From the NCBI GenBank assembly GCA_947095585.1, contig OX352763.1:63025016-63089015 (forward strand): a stretch of DNA of 64,000 nt, written 5' to 3'. This document shows, piece by piece, positions 54,557-64,000 of this stretch. The notes below the pieces were generated by a model. That model was not told the origin of the DNA. It saw nothing but the letters and a program-made list of their open reading frames with translations, and searched no databases. The translations under genes and the position numbers were made by a program. This DNA comes from Nephrocerus scutellatus (taxonomy: Eukaryota; Arthropoda; Insecta; Diptera; Pipunculidae). Within the stretch, counting starts at the first letter, position 1. Each line of letters starts with the position of its first letter.

Positions 54557-55816
54557 ATGTACATACGGAGGAGGGACTTCCAAGACTTGCAGGATCTAAT
54601 CGAATTGGCCGAAGACTTTGAGAATATTTCGGTCACTCCAGAGCCGGTCAGTTCTATCCCCAGACGTCGGCAGGTAGAGAGGAACTTCATGATCGCAGAG
54701 AACATAGAGGTCTGCATCGACGTCAGGACAGCATGCCGACGCTGCGGCCAGGACGGACACACCTGGCGAAATTGCCGAAGAAAAATATTGTTGTTCTGTT
54801 GGGATTGCGGCCAACGAGGAATTAGAACAATAGACTGCTGCCGTCAACATACTTCACACGTAGAGCAGCGTCATCTGCTCCAGTTCAATCAAAAGAAAGC
54901 TCTGATCCAAGACCGACAGCGAATTCTTGCCCGCATCAAGATCGGCAGTGAACCCGTCCAAGCCACCATTGATACCGGCGCATACCGCAGTTTCGTGAGC
55001 GAACGGTTGGCCGATAGGCTTCGACATTTAGGCAACCCCATTCCCGCGAACATCCAAATTAAAATGGCCAATGGGAGTCAGATAACAGTCAGCGAAGGGT
55101 TGAACGTCAACGTTCGTTTTGGAGAGTCGTCATGTTCACTGCGCCTGTTAGTGCTACCGACCGCCGTTGATGACCTGACACTGGGCATGGACTTCCTTGC
55201 AAGGTCCAAAGCAACTTTAAGCTTCGGAGGTGAGTGCGTAACACTCCAAACTGGGACAGCACGGCTGGTTAAACGTCCGACGTACAACAAACTCCAAGTA
55301 CCAAAACGGCACCGTGATACAGTTGGCGTGATACGAATGTTACCAGCTCCGATTGAACCAACTCCAGTGTGGACTCCCATCAGAAATTGCCACAGACGCC
55401 CCAAGAACCGGCACAGTAAGAAGTCGACAACGGCAACACAACCACAAAACCAACAACAGCAGCAGAAAGACCACAACAGCGTGCACAGCATACGAAAGTC
55501 ATCACAAAAAAACAACAACAACGAGCACAGCAACAATAATCGTAATTTAAAACTTCGACAACAACAACTGCAAGCCCAACAACAGAGCGCAGCAGCAAAA
55601 ATTGTTCGACAACAACGAGCACAGCAACAGAAATCAACGCATCTACCGAACAACAACAGCAACAGGCCCAGCAGCAACGAATTCGACAGAAGCAGCGAAT
55701 TCAACCGCAGCAGCAGAGTCAGCATAAGCATTGGCAACAGTGGTAGTACCAGCAGCGGACGCAGCAAGGTTAACGGGGACTACGAATGTAGATGCCCCGT
55801 TATTAGAACTAGCTAG
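54557..55816 (+). pseudogene. gag: gag C-terminus, protease and Q/N-rich tail, unit 1 of element K
   Basis: An open frame of 419 codons. It has a CRRCGQDGHTWRNC knuckle, a second Cys cluster CWDCGQRGIRTIDC lacking His, protease with ATIDTGAYRSFVS and LTLGMDFLARS, and then a tail of about 140 residues rich in Gln, Asn and Ser up to the polypurine tract. Lacks RT, RNase H and integrase. An in-frame stop lies just upstream. One extra base in the CAA-rich part puts the tail in a different frame from unit 2. Confidence 0.75.
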
Positions 55817-55840
55817 TGAAGCGCAAGTGCCTTTCCGCCA

Positions 55841-55854
55841 AAGTAACGGGGGAG
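55841..55854 (+). other. Polypurine-like tract before LTR 2
   Basis: AAGTAACGGGGGAG directly before the LTR TGTG; the same sequence precedes LTR 3 (59321-59334). Confidence 0.6.
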
Positions 55855-57072
55855 TGTGAAGAACAAAATTCTTGTGGCCGAATTTTGTTCACACAAAACA
55901 TGCCACATACTTTTTTTCCAAATTCGGGTGCACCCAGTACCTACGCAGTGCAGCCAACAAATGCATATAAAAGCAAAATAGCTGAAACAACATCACGCCA
56001 CCGGATTGACCAATCAGAGCGCAGCACGCTATTTAGAATTTTGCCATGCAAAATGGTATAAAAGGGCGAGCATGCAGGCGCTCGCTCTCTTAGTTCCCTT
56101 AGTCGCTTTCTTTAGTTGGCATTGTGCTGACCGGATCACGCCTCGGTAAGTGCTTGAAATTCAATATATATACAACTTTGGTTCGCGTATCGCTGTCGAC
56201 GTCGCCTGCACATCGCTGCCAACGTCGTCCATTCGCAGTCGCCGTAACTCTGCCGTCGTACAACGTAATCCACTGTGTGGTGTCCCTTCAGGTTTTACGC
56301 TAGTACAGCTCAGCATATCGCTGCCAATGTCGCACTCGCCTAACTCTGCCGTCGTACAACGTAATTCACTGTGTGGTGTCCCTTCAGGTTTTACGCTAGT
56401 ACAGCTCAGCATATCGCTGCCAACGTCGCATTCGCCTAACTCTGCCGTCGTACAACGTAATTCACTGTGTGGTGTCCCTTCAGGTTTTACGCTAGTACAG
56501 CTCAGCATATCGCTGCCAACGTCGCATCCGCCTAACTCTGCCGTCGTACAACGTAATTCGCATTGCTCAGGATTTGTACTTGTCTCAGGCTTACGCCCAC
56601 AAGTCGCTCAGGATTAACGCTCGTCTCAAGCTTACGATCACGCATCGCTCAGGATTCTTACTTGTCTCAGGCCCACGCCCACAAGTCTCTCAGGACTCAC
56701 GATCGTCAGGCGCACGCCCACGAATCGCACAGGAGTCACAACTATCTCAGGCTAACGCATCACTCAGGAATCTCACTTGTCTCAGGCGCACGCCCACAAG
56801 TCGCTCATGATTACCGCTCGACTCGTACTACGCTCACGCATCGCTCAGGACTTACGCTCGCCTAAGGCTAGCACATCGCTCGGGACCTACGCTCGTCTGA
56901 GACTAGCGCATCGCCCTGAATTTATGCTGTCGACTTAAATTATAAGTGATAAGAAAAGAAAAATAAAGAAACACAATTTGAAGAGTCACCAAAGATAAAT
57001 TTTATTGTAACGACCCCTTTCTCTGAACCCTGGTCACGCTGAGTTTACCCCGGCTGGGAAAACTCCGTTACA
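55855..57072 (+). repeat. LTR 2 of element K (1218 bp)
   Basis: Same ends as LTR 1, CCAAT and TATAAAAG (56057-56064), donor-like GTAAGT at 56146, and only three full minisatellite units (56195-56560). A deletion joins the fourth unit to the second repeat zone. Confidence 0.85.
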
Positions 57073-57074
57073 AT

Positions 57075-57092
57075 TGGCGCCCGAGCACGGAC
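57075..57092 (+). other. Primer-binding site, unit 2 of element K
   Basis: Same 18 nt as in unit 1 with one change (GAGCACGGAC for GAGCAGGGAC). Confidence 0.8.
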
Positions 57093-57167
57093 TCTTCAAT
57101 AACGTAAAACTAAAGGAAAGAAAATTAACCTATGACTGTTGAGCAATAGAAATTTATAAGAGACAAA

Positions 57168-59207
57168 ATGGTCAAGACTAGCTGGGTGTACACGCTCTCG
57201 AAAGAAGAGCTACAAACATATATGACCGAGTTCCGGCTAGACGCGAGCGGTGGATTAGACGAGCTGAGGAAGCGCTTCTCAACCTACATCGCTGGTCGAG
57301 ACGTCACATCAGACGACGAGGTCCGTCTCTGCGAACTGGAAGCGAAACACAGACGCGGCACATCACCATCACCACCAGTGTTCCTGACACCAGAGGACTC
57401 GCAGAAGGAAGCGAAGACCGCAATGGCCCGCGCAACGTCCCCAGCATCACAAGACCGCCATCTCAGGGAAACAAAGACCACGACAACCAATGCTACTACT
57501 TGGACACCGCATGGGGCAACATCGGCACATGGCACAAAGGAAATCAATGTAGCAAGTAACACAAGTTCCTGGGAACCACAGGTCGCAATGCCACCCCACC
57601 AAGCGAAGGAGACATTCGTGGCATCATAACCAAAGGTCATCAACACGGTGAGGAAATGGTCCGTGCGGTATGATGGCGGGAAAGATCCGATATCCTTCGT
57701 GGAGCGGCTGGAGGAATTAGCCGACGCTTATTCCCTAAACAAGGACCTCCTAGCCAGAACAATGCCTGAATTGCTACGTGACCGAGCCCTGGTTTGGTTT
57801 AGAAACAACAACCAGCGGTGGACGAACTGGCAGTCATTCAAGGAAGACTTCCTGCATTTCTTCCTCCCGGCGAGGTACTTAGAACAGCTGGATGACGAAA
57901 TCCGTCGACGACAGCAAAGACCCGGAGAGAGTTTTAAGGATTTCGTCATCATCATGCAAAACCTCACGCGGCATGCCGGATACTCGAGGGCACAACAGTT
58001 GGAGCGGATATTCCGAAACTGTCGCCAGGAATACCAAATGTACATACGGAGGAGGGACTTCCAAGACTTGCAGGATCTAATCGAGTTGGCCGAAGACTTT
58101 GAGAAAATTTCGGTCACTCCAGAGCCGGTCAGTTCTATCCCCAGACGTCGGCATGTAGAGAGGAACTTCATGATCGCAGAGAACATAGAGGTCTGCATCG
58201 ACGTCAGGACAGCATGCCGACGCTGCGGCCAGGACGGACACACCTGGCGAAATTGCCGAAGAAAAATATTGTTGTTCTGTTGGGATTGCGGCCAACGAGG
58301 AATTAGAACAATAGACTGCTGCCGTCAACATACTTCACACGTAGAGCAGCGTCATCTGCTCCAGTTCAACCAAAAGAAAGCTCTGATCCAAGACCGACAG
58401 CGAATTCTTGCCCGCATCAAGATCGGCAGTGAACCCGTCCAAGCCACCATTGATACCGGCGCATACCGCAGTTTCGTGAGCGAACGGTTGGCCGATAGGC
58501 TTCGACATTTAGGCAACCCCATTCCCGAGAACATCCAAATTAAAATGGCCAATGGGAGTCAGACAACAGTCAGCGAAGGGTTGAACGTCAACGTTCGTTT
58601 TGGAGAGTCGTCATGTTCACTGCGCCTGTTGGTGCTACCGACCGCCGTTGATGACCTGACACTGGGCATGGACTTCCTTGCAAGGTCCAAAGCAACTTTA
58701 AGCTTCGGAGGTGAGTGCATAACACTCCAAACTGGGTCAGCACGGCTGGTTAAACGTCCGACGTACAACAAACTCCAAGTACCAAAACGGCACCGTGATA
58801 CAGTTGGCGTGATACGAATGTTACCAGCTCCGATTGAACCAACTCCAGTGTGGACTCCCATCAGAAATTGCCACAGACGCCCCAAGAACCGGCACAGTAA
58901 GAAGTCGACAACGGCAACACAACCACAAAACCAACAACAGCAGCAGAAAACCACAACAGCGTGCACAGCATACGAAAGTCATCACAAAAAAACAACAACA
59001 ACGAGCACAGCAACAATAATCGTAATTGAAAACTTCGACAACAACAACTGCAAGCCCAACAACAGAGCGCAGCAGCAAAAATTGTTCGACAACAACGAGC
59101 ACAGCAACAGAAATCAACGCATCTACCGAACAACAACAGCAACAGGCCCAGCAGCAACGAATTCGACAGAAGCAGCGAATTCAACCGCAGCAGCAGAGTC
59201 AGCATAA
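57168..59207 (+). pseudogene. gag: gag-protease of element K unit 2, one in-frame stop
   Basis: ATG at 57168. Residues 7-40 (YTLSKEELQTYMTEF..., GGLDELRKRFSTYI) form a SAP-like motif. A TAA at 57627-57629 interrupts the frame, which continues in phase (PKVINTVRKWSVRYDGG). Capsid follows with FVERLEELADAYSL, LVWFRNNNQRW, FFLPARYLEQL and GESFKDFVIIMQNL. Then come CRRCGQDGHTWRNC and CWDCGQRG clusters, protease ATIDTGAYRSFVS, and a Thr/Asn/Gln/Ala-rich tail. No RT follows; the LTR begins 127 nt after the stop. The single stop could be a mutation or a readthrough site. Confidence 0.8.
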
Positions 59208-59334
59208 GCATTGGCAACAGTGGTAGTACCAGCAGCGGACGCAGCAAGGTTAACGGGGACTACGAATGTAGATGCCCCGTTATTAGAACTAGCTAGTGAA
59301 GCGCAAGTTCCTTTCCGCCAAAGTAACGGGGGAG

Positions 59335-61629
59335 TGTGAAGAACAAAATTCTTGTGGCCGAATTTTGTTCACACAAAACATGCCACATACTTTTTTTCCA
59401 AATTCGGGTGCACCCAGTACCTACGCAGTGCAGCCAACAAATGCATATAAAAGCAAAATAGCTGAAACAACATCACGCCACCGGATTGACCAATCAGAGC
59501 GCAGCACGCTATTTAGAATTTTGCCATGCAAAATGGTATAAAAGGGCGAGCATGCAGGCGCTCGCTCTCTTAGTTCCCTTAGTCGCTTTCTTTAGTTGGC
59601 ATTGTGCTGACCGGATCACGCCTCGGTAAGTGCTTGAAATTCAATATATATACAACTTTGGTTCGCGTATCGCTGTCGACGTCGCCTGCACATCGCTGCC
59701 AACGTCGTCCATTCGCAGTCGCCGTAACTCTGCCGTCGTACAACGTAATTCACTGTGTGGTGTCCCTTCAGGTTTTACGCTAGTACAGCTCAGCATATCG
59801 CTGCCAACGTCGCATTCGCCTAACTCTGCCTTCGTACAACGTAATTCACTGTGTGGTGTCCCTTCAGGTTTTACGCTAGTACAGCTCAGCATATCGCTGC
59901 CAACGTCGCACTCGCCTAACTCTGCCGTCGTACAACGTAATTCACTGTGTGGTGTCCCTTCAGATTTTACGCTAGTACAACTCAGCATATCGCTGTCGAC
60001 GTCGCCCTGCACATCGCTGCCAATGTCGTCCATTCGCAGTCGCCGTAACTCTGCCGTCGTACAACGTAATTCACTGTGTGGTGTCCCTTCAGGTTTTACG
60101 CTAGTACAGCTCAGCATATCGCTGCCAACGTCGCACTCGCCTAACTCTGCCGTCGTACAACGTAATTCACTAAGTGGTGTCCCTTCAGGTTTTACGCTAG
60201 TACAGCTCAGCATATCGCTGCCAACGTCGCACTCGCCTAACTCTGCCGTCGTACAACGTAATTCACTGTGTGGTGTCCCTTCAGGTTTTACGCTAGTACA
60301 GCTCAGCATATCGCTGCCAACGTCGCATCCGCCTAACTCTGCCGTCGTACAACGTAATACACTGTGTGGTGTCCCTTCAGGTTTTACGCTAGTACAGCTT
60401 AGCATATCGCTGCCGACGTCGTTCTCCGCGTTTGCCACAACCCTCGCCGCTCAAGCATCGCTCAGGAATCTCACTTGTCTCAGGCGCACGCCCACAAGTC
60501 GCTCAGGATTGTCGCTCGCCTCGAACTACGCTCACGTATCGCTCAGGCTTCTCACTTGTCTCAGGCGCACGCCCACAAGTCGCTCAGGATTGTCGCTAGC
60601 CTCGAACTACGCTCACGTATCGCTCAGGCTTCTCACTTGTCTCAGGCGCACTCCCACAAGTCGCTCAGGATTGTCGCTCGCCTCGAACTACGCTCACGTA
60701 TCGCTCAGGCTTCTCACTTGTCTCAGGCGCGCGCACACAAGTCGCTCAGGATTGTCGCTCGCCTCTAACTCCGCACACACATCGCTTACGCATCGCTCAG
60801 TATTTTTGCTTGTCTAAGGCTTACGCCCACAAGTCGCAGGATTGACGCTCGTATCAAACTCACGCTCACGCATCGCTCAGGATTCTTACTTTGCCTCAGG
60901 CTTACGCCCACAAGTCGCTCAGGATTGACGCTCGTCTCAAGCTTACGATAACTCATTGCTCAGGATTTGTACTTGTCTCAGGCTTATGCCCACAAGTCGC
61001 TCAGGATTGACGCTCGTCTCAAGCTTACGATAACGCATTGCTCAGGATTTGTACTTGTCTCAGGCTTACGCCCACAAGTCGCTCAGGATTGACGCTCGTC
61101 TCAAGCTTACGATAACGCATTGCTCAGGATTTGTACTTGTCTCAGGCTTACGCCCACAAGTCGCTCAGGATTAACGCTCGTCTCAAGCTTACGATCACGC
61201 ATCGCTCAGGATTCTTACTTGTCTCAGGCCCACGCCCACAAGTCTCTCAGGACTCACGATCGTCAGGCGCACGCCCACGAATCGCACAGGAGTCACAACT
61301 ATCTCAGGCTAACGCATCACTCAGGAATCTCACTTGTCTCAGGCGCACGCCCACAAGTCGCTCACGATTGACGCTCGACTCGTACTACGCTCACGCATCG
61401 CTCAGGACTTACGCTCGCCTGAGGCTAGCACATCGCTCGGGACCTACGCTCGTCTGAGACTAGCGCATCCCCCTGAACTTATGCTGTCGACTTAAATTAT
61501 AAGTGATAAGAAAAGAAAAATAAAGAAACACAATTTTAAGAGTCACCAAAGATAAATTTTATTGTAACGACCCCTTTCTCTGAACCCTGGTCACGCTGAG
61601 TTTACCCCAGCTGGGAAAACTCCGTTACA
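59335..61629 (+). repeat. LTR 3 of element K (2295 bp)
   Basis: Same ends and promoter (TATAAAAG 59537-59544, donor-like GT at 59626), seven minisatellite units (59675-60440) including one long unit, and an extended second repeat zone (60440-61470) with three near-identical 81-bp copies at 60475-60720. Followed by the ACAT duplication. Confidence 0.85.
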
Positions 61630-61879
61630 ACATATATGGACGCTTTAAAAATGTTTCGTTCGATGGCTGTGTTGTGCATTTTTGGTTTGGCGCGTTTTGC
61701 ATAGCAAACCTAATCGGAATTACCATATCCGTTCAATCATGGGAAAGTTTCATTTAACTTTTATTTGCAAATCTGCAAATATTGCACTTTATTAAAATTG
61801 TATTATTGAAGTTTTCCCATGAATGCCGCTTTGCTGACTTGCGAAACGTGCCAAATCAATTTTAATTTATTATGCCGTT

Positions 61880-62410
61880 TTGCTGACTTGCGAAACGTGC
61901 CAAATCAATTTTAATAATATTAAAGGTGCAAAAATGTTTTGGATTGAAGACGATCGTCAGTCTTGGGTAAACTTGAAACCTGGTCGGTGCTATTATTGTA
62001 AAAAACAACACAACAGCTGTGAGAAGTTTGTTCTTGATTTAATGATCACTGATCACTGTATGACAGGGCTTTTAGTCCACATCAATAGCAAAGGTAGAAA
62101 AACTCAAAAATCGGCTGACAGTGTGATCAAAATTAACTTTAGCAAACTTAGAAACAATCTTTTTTATGAGTTTTGGGAAGATGTTTACTCGTGTAGAGAT
62201 GCTTCTAAGGCCTGTTCTATATTTATTGTTAGCCTCAAGAAACACATTCTTACCTGTTCCTCAGTCTTGCCTTCAAAAAATTTTGTAAAAAGACTTAAAC
62301 CTTGGATCTCTAGGTATCTGTTGAATAAAGTAAGAGGTAAGAACAAACTCAGCATTAAGTGCAAAAAGTACCCTCAACATCGGAGTTTAAAAAGAAAATA
62401 TAAAAAATGA
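61880..62410 (+). pseudogene. LINE J endonuclease end and linker
   Basis: The frame holds LMITDHCMTGLLV, the last endonuclease block (S/T-D-H), then a basic linker (KRLKPWISRYLLNKVRGKNKL) typical of the region before RT. The N-terminal residues come from the tandem duplication and are probably not original. Confidence 0.6.
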
Positions 62411-62487
62411 ACTTAAAAAGGAGATTTCGATCTGTCGAGATAACTATTACCGTACTCAATTTAATTCTGCTAAGGAAAACATAAAAA

Positions 62488-62931
62488 ATGAATGGCAATT
62501 TGAAAATAAGATTACTTAACAATTCTTCCATTTCTAAGAAACCTGCTCTTCTACGTCTTAATAACGTCGACGTTACAAACAAATCTGTCATGTCTGAGGC
62601 ATTTAATTACTATTTCGCTAATATAGCCAGTAGCTTACAACCATGCCCCGTCCTAACGCATTGTACCTCATTTTCATCCTTTTGTAGCTCTGATGAACTG
62701 TTTCAAAGAAACAGTTTTGTTTATGAGCCCATTACATCGCTTGAAATATTAAAAGTTATTGGTACTTTAAAAAATTCTAAATTGTGTGGTATTGATGGTG
62801 TTTCGAACCAGCTTTTAAAAAAAGTTGCATGCTTCGTAGTGGATGTCTTGTCAGATATTTTTAATCGTTGCGAATTTGCGGGAGAATTTCCAGAAGAACT
62901 GAAATTTGCAGATATTATACCATTGTTTTAA
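62488..62931 (+). pseudogene. LINE J reverse transcriptase, N-terminal part
   Basis: It includes AFNYYFANIASSL, SKLCGIDGVSNQLLKKVA and FPEELKFADIIPLF, the region 0-2 blocks of jockey/CR1 RTs. A frameshift at the end separates it from the next frame, which begins 20 nt further. Confidence 0.75.
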
Positions 62932-62950
62932 GAAAGGTTCTACTTTGTAA

Positions 62951-63631
62951 ATGTGTAACTACAAGCCCATATCACTTCTTCCAGTTTTCAGTAAAATCTT
63001 CGAAAAACTTGTCAAAAATAGAATAGTGAGCTTTCTAATTAGAACCAAGTTTTTTAACCCAAATCAGTTTGGTTTTCAGAAAGGTAGATCGACGGAAGAT
63101 GCAGTATTGCAGTTTTGTGCTCAAGTAATATCAAACCTTGATGGGAAAAAGTGTACGGCTGGATTATTTATTGATATCACCAAAGCTTTTGATATGTTCA
63201 ATCACAATATTCTGCTGAGAAAATTAGAAAAAGCCGGTTTTCGTGGTTTCGTACTAGATTGGTTTAGATCTTATTTAAAAGATAGGTCGCAAAGAGTGAA
63301 ATTGGATGAGATTAGGAGCTACATAAAGTTCTTCAATTTGGGTGTACCACAAGGTTCTGTTTTGGGACCAATCTTGTTTCTAGTCTATATTAACTCCCTC
63401 CTTGCACTTAATTTCAAAGGATCTCCTACTGGTTTTGCGGATGATATAGTCTTTTCTTATGGTTTGAATAGTCCTTTGGATCTAGTTTCCGACATCAATT
63501 GGGATCTTAGTTTATTGAGAAGCTGGTTTGCTGAGCACAAGTTGATTATAAGCGCTAAAACTAAAATAATATTTTTTGATTTGTCATCCCTCAACAATTT
63601 GGAAGCTAATGTTTTTTATCAGCACCTGTAG
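62951..63631 (+). pseudogene. LINE J reverse transcriptase, catalytic part
   Basis: The clean frame of 226 codons has YKPISLLPVFSKIFEKLV, NQFGFQKGRSTEDAV, LFIDITKAFD, GVPQGSVLGPILFLVYIN and FADDIVFS. All RT catalytic Asp residues are present. It stops before the thumb and C-terminal domain are complete; the element ends soon after in GGAAT repeats. Confidence 0.8.
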
Positions 63632-63680
63632 GTAGATTCCGGTTCAGTGAGATGGAATGGAATGGAATGGATTTTTTGTT

Positions 63681-64000
63681 TTTCTCATTTTCGTTTTCTC
63701 GCTGAATAATTTCATTCCACAAATTGGTATTCTCGTTCTCTTTGCGAGATATTCATTTTAGTACTTGTTCTAATCAGACTGAAATGTGAAAAATGGAATA
63801 TTTTTGTATGCCGTCAATTTAAATTATTTTCTCATCGAGAAAAGCGTTTTTAATTTTTATGCTTAAATATATATAAACGAAACACGAATTATTAATATAT
63901 TGATTGTTTAGACGACACACCATTGGCAACGGAATATTCACTTGTATATTTATTAAAATAATTCGTTTATCTTTGCTGTTCTTCTTTGTGACGTGGATCA
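63681..64000. other. AT-rich sequence to window end
   Basis: No reading frame, known repeat or RNA gene recognised. Confidence 0.4.

Larger units (their letters stand above)
50248..61629 (+). mobile_element. Element K: LTR-gag/PR-LTR-gag/PR-LTR complex lacking RT and integrase
   Basis: Three LTRs (TGTGAAGAAC...CGTTACA) alternate with two internal regions that hold only gag and protease. ACAT flanks the entire complex (50244-50247, 61630-61633) as a single 4-bp target duplication. So one insertion was followed by tandem gain of a unit, or a tandem inserted whole. Gag is homologous to that of element C and the primer site is identical. Confidence 0.85.
61634..63680 (+). mobile_element. LINE J (jockey/CR1-like), part downstream of element K
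   Basis: Continues the endonuclease frame from 50247 across ACAT and ends in a GGAAT repeat tail (about 63650-63672). It contains a 48-bp tandem duplication (GCTGACTTGCGAAACGTGCC at 61833 and 61881). Confidence 0.7.

Noticed and set aside
55078..55767. Leucine/cysteine-rich membrane protein on the minus strand
   Set aside because: It is the antisense of CAA/CAG-rich DNA encoding the Q/N-rich tail; composition alone explains it.

Overview
The window is eukaryotic, intron-free and almost wholly made of nested, mostly broken transposable elements. The combination of an errantivirus-like provirus with env, LOA-type LINEs with RNase H, a long-LTR gypsy element of the Osvaldo/Ulysses type, mariner-derived sequence and a tRNA-derived SINE suggests a higher dipteran insect (Drosophila- or tephritid-like) and a heterochromatic region. 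I see no convincing single-copy host gene, rRNA or functional tRNA gene. The host call is inference from element types.

Layout. 1-15098: three tandem units (about 6.18 kb period, minus strand) of a gypsy/errantivirus-like provirus sharing LTRs head to tail. Each unit reads LTR, gag, protease, post-protease domain, an FHA-domain reading frame, env, polypurine tract, LTR. Reverse transcriptase, RNase H and integrase are absent, and the FHA segment sits where they should be. All units share the same frameshifts, so a dead element was amplified. 15099-28736: one long-LTR gypsy element (element C, minus strand), with a LOA LINE nested in its 3' LTR (15178-19822), a mariner-like palindrome at 20.7-21.3 kb and a 615-bp MITE in its 5' LTR. 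That 5' LTR carries a regular array of five hairpins with a shared loop and different, complementary stems. 28737-32223: LINE 3' fragments. 32224-39963: a second gypsy element (element G, minus strand), bounded by the 4-bp duplication AGGG and inserted in a LINE (F) that resumes at 39968-42972. A SINE with a 12-bp target duplication lies at 42974-43266.

43400-45250: an RTE-like LINE. 45251-46693: unidentified sequence and a ~118-bp tandem repeat. 46694-49630: a scrambled CR1/jockey-like LINE, followed by more ~118-bp repeats. 50248-61629: element K (plus strand), LTR-gag/protease-LTR-gag/protease-LTR inside one 4-bp duplication (ACAT), inserted into another LINE (J; 50036-50247 and 61634-63680). 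Its three LTRs are 3.6, 1.2 and 2.3 kb long, mainly because a minisatellite of 96/129-bp units has 21, 3 and 7 copies. Element K also lacks RT to integrase.

How the parts relate. Elements C and K have homologous Gag (SAP-like N-terminus, capsid, two Cys clusters) and the same 18-nt primer-binding site, so K may be a non-autonomous relative mobilised by C-like elements. Two unrelated LTR families here show the same architecture: tandem copies sharing LTRs with the RT-integrase part missing. The most unusual signals are the FHA segment in the pol-less provirus, the hairpin array in the LTR of C and the copy-number-variable minisatellite in the LTRs of K.
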